NCBI GenBank assembly: GCA_016794345.1
Contig: JAEUKE010000025.1
Span: forward strand, 1-51,876
DNA length: 51,876 nucleotides
Direction of reading: 5' to 3'
From: Myxococcales bacterium
GTDB lineage: Bacteria > Myxococcota_A > Polyangia > Polyangiales > Polyangiaceae
Shown: positions 17,648 through 25,128 of the stretch, in pieces
Layout: each line of letters begins with the position of its first letter
Numbering within the stretch: the first letter of the stretch is position 1
Position numbers and translations under genes: made by a program
The notes under the pieces: model-generated
The model's input: only the letters and a program-made list of their open reading frames with translations
Databases searched by the model: none
What the model was told of the DNA's origin: nothing

Positions 17648-18216
17648 CAGCCCTCCGAGCCGGGCTCGCCCTTGAACGGGCCAACGAGCTCCGTCGTGAT
17701 CCATCCACCGTAGAAGCCGCCGGGCTGGGGGCGGACGCGCTCGCCGCCGACCGTGGCGTCGACGCTCGAGGCGTAGAAGGCGAGGTGGCCGGCGAGGGCC
17801 GTCGCATCATCGAATGGCTGCTCGTAGGACCACGCGACGCGCGGGAGACGCTCGTGGCCGACGACGATGTCGAAGTAGGTGGCCTCGCCTTTCCACTCGC
17901 ACCGTGAGCCGCGGCCGTGCGCCCGCTCGAGGTGAGACATGTCGACGTCCGCGCGCGGGATGTAGAACGTGGGCGGGTGCGAGGTCTCGAGGACGCGGAG
18001 CGCGGCGGTGGTGCGCGCGATCTCGACGCCGAACGCCGCGACCACGACCTCGCGCGTGTCGGCGACGATGCACGGCGGTCGCGGGTAGTCCCACACCGAT
18101 TCTTGACCGGGTCCGGGCTCCAACGCGAACGCCGGCCGCTTCGCGCCTCGATGCACCCAGCCCTGCCGTCCGAGCTCCGCCCAGGTCGGCAGCGACTTCT
18201 GCTTGCCGCCGCTCAC
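17644..18216 (-). CDS. DUF427 domain-containing protein
   Basis: The 190-residue cytoplasmic protein has two DUF427 units. The first contains SVWDYPRPPCIVADTREVVV and TTAALRVLETSHPPTFYIP. The second contains CEWKGEATYFDIVVG and the Trp-containing VAWSYEQPF, followed by LAFYASSVDATVGGERVRP. These are the standard hallmarks of the family, whose function is unknown. The GTG start at 18216 overlaps the stop of the DUF1272 gene and gives the usual start close to the first motif; longer frames run through that gene. Confidence 0.9.
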   Translation of the reverse strand: MSGGKQKSLPTWAELGRQGWVHRGAKRPAFALEPGPGQESVWDYPRPPCIVADTREVVVAAFGVEIARTTAALRVLETSHPPTFYIPRADVDMSHLERAHGRGSRCEWKGEATYFDIVVGHERLPRVAWSYEQPFDDATALAGHLAFYASSVDATVGGERVRPQPGGFYGGWITTELVGPFKGEPGSEGW

Positions 18217-18485
18217 AGCCGATGCCCGTTCGACGCGGTGAGCCCCGCCGCGCAACCGTCTGGCTTGAAGGTGCGCTGCGTGGTCGGCGGGTTCCGTGCC
18301 AGCTTTGCCGACGGACGCCGAGGCCTGGACAGCAGCTCCCCACCGCAGTTCGGGCAGATGCCACCCAGCCGGGCTTCGGCGCACGCCGCGCAGAAGGTGC
18401 ACTCGAACGAGCAGATTCGAGCCTCCGTCGAGTCGGGGGGCAGGTCGCGATCGCAGCACTCACACCCTGGCCGAAGCTCCAGCAT
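18213..18485 (-). CDS. DUF1272 zinc-binding-type small protein
   Basis: This 90-residue protein starts MLELRPGCECCDRDLPPDS, continues ARICSFECTFCAACAEARLGG, and then has CPNCGGELLSRP. The eight or more cysteines in CxxC pairs match the DUF1272 family, which probably binds zinc. The C-terminal 30 residues are an unusual tail beyond the family core. It is the first gene of the operon that continues with DUF427 through an overlapping GTGA. Confidence 0.92.
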   Translation of the reverse strand: MLELRPGCECCDRDLPPDSTEARICSFECTFCAACAEARLGGICPNCGGELLSRPRRPSAKLARNPPTTQRTFKPDGCAAGLTASNGHRL

Positions 18486-18577
18486 CCCCCAGGTTTACCA
18501 GGCTCCCCGGCACGACTCCTAGGCGAACCTGGAGTCGTGTCCCCGCGGCCGCCCGCGAAGCGCAAAAGGCGGCGGGA

Positions 18578-18623
18578 GCGATCAGGATGGCAGGATTGAT
18601 TCAATCTGCGCGATCCTGATCGC
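18578..18623. repeat. REP-like hairpin element, copy 1 of 3
   Basis: GCGATCAGGAT and ATCCTGATCGC form a perfect 11-bp outer stem around the near-palindrome GATTGATTCAATC. Related copies lie at 18725-18771 (inside repeat A) and 20308-20354 (inside repeat B), and the left 15 bp recur at 35230-35244. The stretch 18486-18899 holds these repeats and no supported gene. Confidence 0.65.
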
Positions 18624-18820
18624 GGTTCGGGGGCTTCGCGGCGACCTCCAGAGGCTAACAGTGGCGTAAGTATGCGAAACCTGGTCAGGGGCTCGGCGTG
18701 ACGAGGCCAGCGAGCGTCGAAACCGCGATCAGGAAGCGGGAGATTGATTCAATCTGCACGATCGTGATCGCTGGCGAGCGCCCGGAAGGCGCGCCGACGT
18801 GCGAGTGATGGCGCGGCAGC
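18621..18820 (+). repeat. 200-bp direct repeat, copy A, upstream of the FGE-like gene
   Basis: It is about 90% identical over exactly 200 bp to 20204-20403 (copy B). It contains REP-like hairpin copy 2 at 18725-18771 and ends in AGC, 80 bp before the FGE-like gene. Confidence 0.8.
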
Positions 18821-18899
18821 GCTGCGCACACTCACCTTGCCCGGGTCGAAGCCGGGCGCGGCTGTACCCTTCAAGCCCCCCCCGGGGACGGACGTCTGC

Positions 18900-19826
18900 A
18901 TGCGATCGCACCAAGCCTGTCTCCTGTTCCTCGCCTCGTGCGCGATCACGACCGCGTGCTCCCGAGGCTCGCCGGAAGAAGCGTCGCCCGTCCTGCCCGA
19001 AAGCTACCGACCACTCCCCGACGTCGCCACGCCGCTCTGGGTCGAGCCCGGGAGCGCCTGGGTCGGTGCCATCGGCTTCGACTACGTGACAGGCAACCTC
19101 GTGCCGTACGAGTGCCCCGAGCAGAACCTCGCGCATGGTTGGCTCGTCGCCGGCTTCTTCCTCGACGTCGACGAGGTACGCGGCAAGGACTACGACGCGT
19201 GCGTCTCCGCGGGGGCCTGCGAATTCATCGCCATGGCCCCCGACCTTCCCGCGTCCCTCAGCGCCGCAGAGCTGGGCGCCTACTGTCGCTTCCGCGGCGG
19301 GCGGCTGCCCCTCGCCTCGGAGATCGCCCGCGCCTCCGCCGGAGACGACTTCGGCCTCACCACCGAGCGCTTCTTCCGAGAGTGGCTCGCCTGCGACGAC
19401 ATCTTCTGGCAGAGCGAAGCGTGCGACTCCCTCGCCTGGCGCGCCGCCCCGTTTGCGCTCGGCGCCAAAGAGCGCCGCGGCATCCTCCCCATCCGGTCCG
19501 ACCCTCGCGACGTCGGCCCCTATGGCCATTGGGATCTCTACGGATCGCAGGCGGAATACACCGGCACCTTCTCTTACGCCTCTGTCTCCTGGTGCTCGTT
19601 CCCCTCCTGGTTCTTCGAGCCCCCCACGGAGCCCAATGGCTACGGCGAGGCCGGTCGGTTCATCCACGCCCCCGCCTGGGGGTTCGCCTCCAGAACGCCC
19701 CTCCGCAATCCATTCCGGGACGTCCTCGGCTACTGGGTCTTCCGCAACTCCTCGCCATTGGGCAGCCACGGCGGTCGATGCGCCTACGACGCGGACTGGA
19801 AGCTCGCGGCGGACTTGGAGGGGTAA
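18900..19826 (+). CDS. Formylglycine-generating-enzyme-like (SUMF1) lipoprotein
   Basis: The 308-residue product has a lipoprotein signal ending TTACSRG. The domain resembles the FGE-sulfatase/SUMF1 fold: WVEPGSAWVGAIGFD, an GFFLDVDEVRGKDYDACV segment, LGAYCRFRGGRLPLASE, then GPYGHWDLYGSQAEYTG and a late Gly/Arg-rich end with GGRCAYDADWK. The catalytic cysteine pair of true FGE is not evident, so a binding or structural role in the periplasm is more likely than sulfatase activation. The ATG at 18900 is chosen for the signal peptide. Its last nine codons belong to a repeat (C) that recurs without the gene at 20401. Confidence 0.8.
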   Translation: MRSHQACLLFLASCAITTACSRGSPEEASPVLPESYRPLPDVATPLWVEPGSAWVGAIGFDYVTGNLVPYECPEQNLAHGWLVAGFFLDVDEVRGKDYDACVSAGACEFIAMAPDLPASLSAAELGAYCRFRGGRLPLASEIARASAGDDFGLTTERFFREWLACDDIFWQSEACDSLAWRAAPFALGAKERRGILPIRSDPRDVGPYGHWDLYGSQAEYTGTFSYASVSWCSFPSWFFEPPTEPNGYGEAGRFIHAPAWGFASRTPLRNPFRDVLGYWVFRNSSPLGSHGGRCAYDADWKLAADLEG

Positions 19827-19880
19827 GGGGTGTGCAGCCAGCGCAGCCGGCAGACTCACCTGCGTGGGGAGCTTCGGAAG
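19801..19880 (+). repeat. Direct repeat C: end of the FGE-like gene and downstream
   Basis: About 80 bp, matching 20401-20479 (copy D) with one indel and few changes. It includes the last codons and stop of the FGE-like gene. Confidence 0.8.
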
Positions 19881-19944
19881 AGCCGGACGCGCAGCCGATC
19901 GCGAGAAGCAAGGGCGCGCTCATCGATGCGGAGCGGATCGAGGT

Positions 19945-20044
19945 CATCGTCCCGCGCAGGGCCCTATCGGCTCGTCGTGTCGTCAACGCGGCAGACAGCC
20001 AGGCTCCGTGTATCGCTTCCCGCGAACGCTACGTCGCTCGCCAT
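19945..20044 (+). repeat. 100-bp direct repeat, copy E
   Basis: About 94% identical to 21993-22092 (copy F), both 100 bp from CATCGTCCCGCGCAGG to GCTCGCCAT. No coding role is seen. Outside this and repeats B, C and D, the 628-bp gap 19827-20454 shows nothing I can support. Confidence 0.8.
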
Positions 20045-20203
20045 CGTCTCGACATCGACTCTGCCACAGCAACCAAGGATTCAGGTGAGCAGACAACAGG
20101 AGTGTCTCAGCCATGGTGGTTTGCAGAATCCACCTTGCATGCAAGGAAGCGATGGTGTGCGCGCCCCGACGCCGAACCTCGCCCGCCATGCGCTGAGGCG
20201 ACC

Positions 20204-20403
20204 CGCGGTTCGGGGGCTTCGCGGGGCTCTCGAGAGGCTATCAGTGGCGTAAGTATGCGAAACCTGGTCGGGGGCTCGGCGCGGGGAGGCTTGCGGACGT
20301 CGAAACCGCGATCAGGAAGCGGGAGATTGATTCAATCCGCGCGATCGTGATCGCTGGCGAGCGCCCAGAGGGCGCGCCGACGTGCGCGTGATGGCGCGGC
20401 AGC
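20204..20403 (+). repeat. 200-bp direct repeat, copy B
   Basis: It matches copy A (18621-18820) over the full 200 bp and includes REP-like hairpin copy 3 at 20308-20354. Its last three bases AGC are also the first bases of repeat D, so B runs straight into D with no gene between. Confidence 0.8.
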
Positions 20404-20479
20404 TCGCGGCGGACCTGGAGGGGTAGGCGTGTGTGACCAGCGCAGCCGGCAGACTCACCTGCGTGGGGAGCTTCGAAGG
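20401..20479 (+). repeat. Direct repeat D: orphan tail of an FGE-like gene
   Basis: It copies 19801-19880, including codons for LAADLEG and a stop, but has no gene body ahead of it. Its right end also encodes the last residues of the membrane protein on the opposite strand. Confidence 0.75.
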
Positions 20480-21477
20480 AGGACACTCACGCCTTGAACG
20501 ACACGCACGCCACTCCAGACCATGGTACCAAAAGCGATCACGCGGAAGCCGCTTCCTCGAGAGTACGTCGCCAGCGCCACCACAAGCGCCAAGAGGCCGA
20601 CGGCTGCACCCACCGCGATCGTCCAAAGAGCCGCTCTGCGTTCATGGCCTGTAGGCCGGGCGGGCGCTCCGTCCGAGTAGTCCGGGAGCATGAGCATGTC
20701 ATCGATTCGCATGTTCGAAGCACACTGCGCAATGATGCCCAGGAGCACGGGCGCATTCGGCACGCGGCCAAGAGAGATCGTTCGCCAGGCGATGAGCGGC
20801 GCGCGACCGTAGAGGTGCGCCCGGCCGTGGGAGACCACAACCCTCCGGACTTCATTCCACGAGCGGGCAACGCCGTCTACGACGACCGCATCCCGGGTAA
20901 CGCGGACGAAGCCGAAGTTTAGCTCCACACCGCTTTGGAGGGCCTTTCGTGCATCGACAAGAAGAGGTCCCTGAATCGCGCGAAGGATCGACGCGACCAG
21001 AGCTTGGCTCTCCCTTACCGCGGTCGGAACCCGATGCACGGCGCCGCCAAACTCGACAACCCGTAGCGCTCGGAGTGGGGCGCCGGCCTGCGGATGGAGC
21101 GCGCTCAGCTCGAGCCAGACTTCATCGACATCATCAAATGCGAAGGCGTCACGTTTCTCGCCCCTGGAAATCTCGACCCCTTGCGAGCGCAGAACCACCG
21201 TCAGGCCACGGTCGCGCACCGCCCTCCATCCCGCGAGGCCCAGGATAGCCAGCGCCGCAGCTACACACAGGGCCGCCGGCACACCAAGAAGCGTACCGAC
21301 GCCAGCACCAAGCACCGTCAGCACGACGGGCGCGGCCAACGCTGCCAGCAGCGGAGGTGCCTTGTGAATCGACCGTTGGTCACCGAGGCGTGGGCCCACG
21401 GAGGGCTCGGGCTCGTTGGGGGCCGGTGCGGCAGGCCGTCGGTACGCGGATGACTCCAAGGCCTTCCTTGGTAGCAC
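20455..21477 (-). CDS. Membrane protein with PH-like/DUF core, function unknown
   Basis: The 340-residue protein has two adjacent membrane spans at about residues 42-86. A soluble beta-rich middle region follows (VVLRSQGVEISRGEKRDAF, FDDVDEVWLEL). Two C-terminal spans at about 283-340 are rich in Val, Ala and Leu. The middle region resembles bacterial PH-like membrane proteins, but I cannot name a family with confidence. Its last eight codons lie in repeat D, and an equivalent codon string exists on the minus strand of repeat C, so a paralogue may once have ended there. Confidence 0.75.
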   Translation of the reverse strand: MLPRKALESSAYRRPAAPAPNEPEPSVGPRLGDQRSIHKAPPLLAALAAPVVLTVLGAGVGTLLGVPAALCVAAALAILGLAGWRAVRDRGLTVVLRSQGVEISRGEKRDAFAFDDVDEVWLELSALHPQAGAPLRALRVVEFGGAVHRVPTAVRESQALVASILRAIQGPLLVDARKALQSGVELNFGFVRVTRDAVVVDGVARSWNEVRRVVVSHGRAHLYGRAPLIAWRTISLGRVPNAPVLLGIIAQCASNMRIDDMLMLPDYSDGAPARPTGHERRAALWTIAVGAAVGLLALVVALATYSRGSGFRVIAFGTMVWSGVRVVQGVSVLLRSSPRR

Positions 21478-21642
21478 GAGTCGCCCGCGCGATAGGGACG
21501 GGAAGCGCGGCTACGGCACTGCGGGCGAGAGCTTCAAGTCGGCCTCGAATCGAAGCGCCTTCCCGTCGTCCGAGGGCGCGAACTTCGCCCAGAGAACGCG
21601 GGTCTCGATGCATTGGCTCGCGAGGGCGAGCTCAGCCGTACA

Positions 21643-21957
21643 TCACTTGCAGCACACCGAGCCCTCGATCCCCGACGGGACGCGGCCGATCGGCGGCGCG
21701 CCGCTCGGGCACTTGTAGTCGGGCCGGTGCACCGCGCCGTCGCCGATGTCGCCGACGACCGAACCACCTTTCGCTTCGCAATCGGCCGCCGACATCTCCT
21801 CGCGATCGGCGGCGGGCGGAACGTCCACCCCCGCCGTGGGCGCCGGCGGGGCGTCTCCCGGCGGCGCAGGCTCGGGCGCGGGTGTCCCACTGCAACCCGA
21901 GCCGAGCCACGCGAGCAAGCAGCCGAAGAGGAAGGACCGACGCGGAGGGAGCTTCAT
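21643..21957 (-). CDS. Small lipoprotein
   Basis: This 104-residue lipoprotein has a signal with a basic start, MKLPPRRSFLFGCLLAWLGS, and lipobox GSGCSG. A Pro/Ala-rich spacer and a short domain with four cysteines follow (DCEAKGGSV, DYKCPSG, SVCCK). It is isolated, with a repeat (F) upstream. The family is not recognised. Confidence 0.75.
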   Translation of the reverse strand: MKLPPRRSFLFGCLLAWLGSGCSGTPAPEPAPPGDAPPAPTAGVDVPPAADREEMSAADCEAKGGSVVGDIGDGAVHRPDYKCPSGAPPIGRVPSGIEGSVCCK

Positions 21958-21992
21958 CCGAGGCTCATAGCATGCGGGCCAGCGGCGCGGAT

Positions 21993-22092
21993 CATCGTCC
22001 CGCGCAGGCTCTATCGGCTCGTCGTGTCGTCAACGGGGCAGACGGCCAGGCTCCGTGTATCGCTTTCCCGCGAACGCTACGTCGCTCGCCAT
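21993..22092 (+). repeat. 100-bp direct repeat, copy F
   Basis: It matches copy E at 19945-20044 at about 94%. It lies between a small lipoprotein gene and the 54-codon gene on the minus strand, ending 8 bp from the latter's stop. Confidence 0.8.
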
Positions 22093-22100
22093 GGTGCGCC

Positions 22101-22265
22101 TCAGCCGCGCAGGTTGCGGACGGGCGTCATCGACATCCCCGCGCGAACCCCGGTCCGGATCCGTAGCCCGGTCGCCTGCTCGGCGGGCGCAGGAACCTCG
22201 GCGGGCGCAGGCACCTCTCGCTTCGCTTCCTTCTCGGGGGTGGCGCTCGTCGGCTCGTTCGTCAT
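22101..22265 (-). CDS. Short peptide gene, possible precursor peptide
   Basis: This 54-residue reading frame begins MTNEPTSATPEKEAKREV. A PAPAE repeat follows, and the end is cationic: LRIRTGVRAGMSMTPVRNLRG. The acidic, Pro-rich N-terminal half and basic Gly-containing C-terminal half resemble a leader/core layout, and an xRxRTGVRAG string is familiar from small myxobacterial peptides. There is no strong ribosome site and no modification enzyme next to it, so this is a tentative call. Confidence 0.45.
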   Translation of the reverse strand: MTNEPTSATPEKEAKREVPAPAEVPAPAEQATGLRIRTGVRAGMSMTPVRNLRG

Positions 22266-22410
22266 GGCGCCAGTCTACGGCACCACCGCTCGTCCACAAC
22301 CAACGCGCGCGCCAATCCGTTGCAGAGCCGCGCCAACAGCGCTGGGTGGGTGAGCGCGATCTGGCCTGGCCGGCTGGAGCGCGATCGTGACCGCCAAAGC
22401 GGCTGCATCG

Positions 22411-23067
22411 TTAGGTGTTGCTCTCGGCAATCCACGCGTCCACAAACTGCTGCACCTGGCTGGTAACGCGGATGGCATCGGTCGAGGTGCCTTCGCCGTA
22501 GTGCACGATCCCGATTACCGAGCCGTCCTCGCGCCACATCGGGCCACCGCTTTCCCCGCCGTAGCAGGTGCCGTGGCAGCTGAGAACATGGCTGCCTGCG
22601 CTCGAGACGGAGGTGACATGCTCCCAAACGGCGCCGCCAGCGGTCGCGGGAAACCCGGCGAAGCGTACCGGTATCCCCTGTGGAGCCGCGTCGGCGGCGA
22701 GCGACAGCGGCGGAGCTTCGAGCGGTCCGTCGAGAACGATGGCACCGAAGTCGAATCGGGTGTTCTTGTCCTGCGACCACTCCTTCCGCACTTTCGCTTG
22801 GATCCCGTGGCGAAGCGTTCCCAGGACGTCGACGGCCATCGCCGGTCCGTCGTCCAAGTCGACGACGTTGTGCGCGGCCGTGAGTACCAGCCGCGGTCGG
22901 ATCAGGAATCCGGTCCCGAGAAACTGTCCGCTCCCGAAGGTCATCGAGAGCTGAAAGATCGAGGGGAATGGCGCTGCTGCCGTGTTCGAAACGGGGGTGC
23001 CATGTGCGCTGCTCGCGCTCGTCAGGCCGGGCTTGGCAAGCGACCACGTGAGCGTACGAGTGGCCAT
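22411..23067 (-). CDS. Trypsin-like serine protease (S1 family) without signal peptide
   Basis: The 218-residue protein has a complete catalytic triad: His66 in VLTAAHN, Asp107 in RFDFGAIVL, and Ser174 in YGGESGGPM. A cysteine pair near C165 and C169 precedes the serine. The fold matches the V8/glutamyl-endopeptidase-like branch of S1. No N-terminal signal or propeptide is present, which is unusual for secreted S1 enzymes, so it may act in the cytoplasm. It is the third gene of an operon (24816 to 22411), 7 bp after the previous gene. The operon is preceded by a sigma-54-like promoter. Confidence 0.9.
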   Translation of the reverse strand: MATRTLTWSLAKPGLTSASSAHGTPVSNTAAAPFPSIFQLSMTFGSGQFLGTGFLIRPRLVLTAAHNVVDLDDGPAMAVDVLGTLRHGIQAKVRKEWSQDKNTRFDFGAIVLDGPLEAPPLSLAADAAPQGIPVRFAGFPATAGGAVWEHVTSVSSAGSHVLSCHGTCYGGESGGPMWREDGSVIGIVHYGEGTSTDAIRVTSQVQQFVDAWIAESNT

Positions 23068-23074
23068 GGTGAAC

Positions 23075-24208
23075 CTATTGCGTGAAGTTGATTTGTCTCA
23101 CCGCGCGACCGGTGGCCGCAATGGTCTCGATGATGTCGATCGAGAGGCTCACGCCGAAGTAGCCACGCACCATGTACTCTTCGCGCACCTCCAGATTCTT
23201 GGGCGATAGCATTCCTTCGGAGAACCCATTGGGTAGGAACTCTCCCTTCAGAACGGCAGCGCCCCCGGACAAGCTGAAGCCGCTGACCGGCTCGAGCAAC
23301 GCGCCGAAGTAGAACTGGTCGGTTGGATCGCTGAAGTCGAGGTCGAGACCCGCCTGGAGCCCGAACAGGTCGCAAAAGACCGCGAGGGCGCTGCCGGATC
23401 TTTGGAAGGTGGAGATGAGCCCGCGCCGACGGCCGCAAGGGTACACGTGCGCCATCAAGGCGGCCGTCACGAGCAAGTCCTCCGAAACCGCGATTTGTCG
23501 GCCGCTGCTGCCGGGGATCATGCCCTGGATCACGTCGCGCTCGCCGGCGAAGACGAAGGGCACGAGGACGGCGGCGGACCAGAAATAGCGTCCGTGGTCG
23601 ATGTCGACGCTGTGGACGCTCGACGCGGTGATCGCGTCCGAGTTGGCCGTCGCGCGCCTGTCGAACGAGATGCGCACCGCTTCTGCGCGCTCGTCATCCG
23701 AGACCGTCAGTGCCAACTCCTTCAGCACCCTGACGTCAGCGGCGAGGCCCTTCTTCTGTCCAGCGAACTTCACGTCGTTCGACATCTTTGTCGTCGTGGC
23801 CAGGGACACGACTGGCCCGCAAGTCTCGTAGCCGAGCACGCGGATCGTCCACTGGTCGCCCGCATCGACCGACTCGGGCAAGGTGCCGCACACCGGGGCT
23901 CCGTCCTCGGCGCTCAGGCAGATGAAGTGCTCGCCGCAGAACGCTTCGCACACGTCGGGCGTGACGTGCTCCTGCTTGAGGCACGGGCCGACGGAACCAC
24001 CCGTGGGCCCCGAGGTGGTGCCCGCCGTCGACGTCGCACCGGACGACGTCGAGGCCGTCGACGAAGCTGTGGAGAGCGGAACGTTGGTGGTGCCGCCGCC
24101 AGTGCCCTCGTCGTCTCCCGGGACCTGCGCCAGCGCAGCTGCGCTCCCGAGGCCGAGGATCAACGCGCAGGCCCCCAGCCCGCCCGCGATTCCGATGACT
24201 CTGCTCAT
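23075..24208 (-). CDS. Secreted protein, function unknown
   Basis: This 377-residue product has a signal sequence with a long hydrophobic run, GGLGACALILGLGSAAALAQ. A Ser/Thr/Gly-rich linker of about 45 residues and a short four-Cys segment (PDVCEAFCGEHFICL) follow. The C-terminal 250 residues are beta-rich, with alternating polar and hydrophobic residues. The start ATG overlaps the stop of the upstream lipoprotein gene. The neighbours suggest a partner or target of the protease in the same operon, but this is inference. Confidence 0.8.
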   Translation of the reverse strand: MSRVIGIAGGLGACALILGLGSAAALAQVPGDDEGTGGGTTNVPLSTASSTASTSSGATSTAGTTSGPTGGSVGPCLKQEHVTPDVCEAFCGEHFICLSAEDGAPVCGTLPESVDAGDQWTIRVLGYETCGPVVSLATTTKMSNDVKFAGQKKGLAADVRVLKELALTVSDDERAEAVRISFDRRATANSDAITASSVHSVDIDHGRYFWSAAVLVPFVFAGERDVIQGMIPGSSGRQIAVSEDLLVTAALMAHVYPCGRRRGLISTFQRSGSALAVFCDLFGLQAGLDLDFSDPTDQFYFGALLEPVSGFSLSGGAAVLKGEFLPNGFSEGMLSPKNLEVREEYMVRGYFGVSLSIDIIETIAATGRAVRQINFTQ

Positions 24209-24816
24209 GCGCCACCTCCCTGACCACCGCCGCCATTCGTGCCGCCACCTGCACCCCCGGCGCCGCCTGCACCGCCAGCACCCCCATCCGCTCCGCCTTT
24301 CCCTCCTTCGCCCCCGGAACCACCTGCACCCCCAGCACCGCCGGAGCCCGCCGTCCCATCGGGACGGTTCGGAGACACGACAACCAGGACGGATTCGAGC
24401 GCGTCTCCCGGGCAGCGACGCTCGAGCTCGCTCTTGCCGTCGTCGGCCGACGGCCCGCCTCCGGCGACGTCTCCGCCACCGTCACCGACCGCAGCGGGCG
24501 GCGCTTCCGACAGCAGATCGACGTAGAACAGCGCCTCGGCCTGCGCTGGGAACACCGCGATGGGCAGCAGCGGCTGGGCGCGCATACACGCGGTGGAGCG
24601 CGCGGCCTCGTCCACGTTGCGTTGGAACGTGCCGTCCACGACTCTGATCCGGTACGCCTTGCCGCCCTGAGACTGGATGTTGACCAGCACTCCCGTCGAT
24701 GGGTCGATGGGCTGGGAGGTCGCCAGCTCGACGACCAAGAATGTGCTCGGCGGGTCTGCGTCCTGCGGGCAGCCGGTGAGGACAGCTCCAGCCAAGAGAA
24801 TGCTCCGATAGCGCAT
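24205..24816 (-). CDS. Lipoprotein with Gly-rich tail, first gene of the protease operon
   Basis: The 203-residue lipoprotein has a signal ending AVLTGCPQD. A beta-sandwich-like region of about 90 residues contains VVELATSQPIDPSTGVLV and AYRIRVVDGTF; both are typical of Ig-like folds. The C-terminal 60 residues are nearly all Gly, Ala and Ser, resembling a flexible spacer. The stop overlaps the next gene's ATG (ATGA). A -24/-12 element lies 53-68 bp ahead of the start. Confidence 0.8.
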   Translation of the reverse strand: MRYRSILLAGAVLTGCPQDADPPSTFLVVELATSQPIDPSTGVLVNIQSQGGKAYRIRVVDGTFQRNVDEAARSTACMRAQPLLPIAVFPAQAEALFYVDLLSEAPPAAVGDGGGDVAGGGPSADDGKSELERRCPGDALESVLVVVSPNRPDGTAGSGGAGGAGGSGGEGGKGGADGGAGGAGGAGGAGGGTNGGGGQGGGA

Positions 24817-24868
24817 GCGTCTCGTCGCCTTTGTGTGAGGGTGAGCGCGGTCTCCGCGAGCCGGCCTG

Positions 24869-24884
24869 TGCAGTCCTCATGCCG
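24869..24884 (-). promoter_or_regulatory. Sigma-54-type -24/-12 promoter of the trypsin operon
   Basis: On the minus strand CGGCAT-GAGGA-CTGCA has the conserved GG and GC exactly 12 bp apart. Expected transcription start is about 24859, leaving a 43-nt leader before ATG 24816. It shares GGCAY-N5-NTG with the other promoters of the locus. Confidence 0.55.
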
Positions 24885-24936
24885 TGGCTTTCCGACGCGA
24901 GATCAGCCTGGGAATCGTCGGCGCCGCGTACGTCCG

Positions 24937-24952
24937 GAACGCGTGTGCGTTC
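24937..24952. promoter_or_regulatory. Inverted repeat between the two protease operons
   Basis: GAACGC-GTGT-GCGTTC is a perfect inverted repeat lying between the divergent -24/-12 elements at 24869 and 25078. A further GCGTTC is at about 24992. It is a candidate binding site for the sigma-54 activator. Confidence 0.4.
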
Positions 24953-25077
24953 ATCGGTGACGCGTGCGAAGTGCGCGAGCATCACGGGTAGGCGTTCGGA
25001 CCTCTGTTCGCCGAAAGAGAACGGGTCGAGCCGCGAGCGCTGTAGCGGTCCGATGGTAGCCGTGCGTCTGCGTCGCG

Positions 25078-25093
25078 GGGCACGACGCTTGCT
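25078..25093 (+). promoter_or_regulatory. Sigma-54-type -24/-12 promoter of the subtilase operon
   Basis: GGGCAC-GACGC-TTGCT is the best match in the locus: GGCAC and TTGCT are exact and the register is 12 bp. Transcription would begin at about 25104, 25 nt ahead of the subtilase ATG, with GGAGGTGG at 25117-25124 as ribosome site. Confidence 0.7.
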
Positions 25094-25128
25094 CGAGCGC
25101 TGCCCGCAACCCTGAGGGAGGTGGATCG

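Noticed and set aside
18486..18899. Short minus-strand frames in the repeat region
   Set aside because: They recur only because the DNA is repeated, have no start signals and no protein-like composition.
24239..24526. Plus-strand Pro-rich frame opposite the Gly-rich tail of the lipoprotein
   Set aside because: Low-complexity mirror of the Gly-rich coding stretch.
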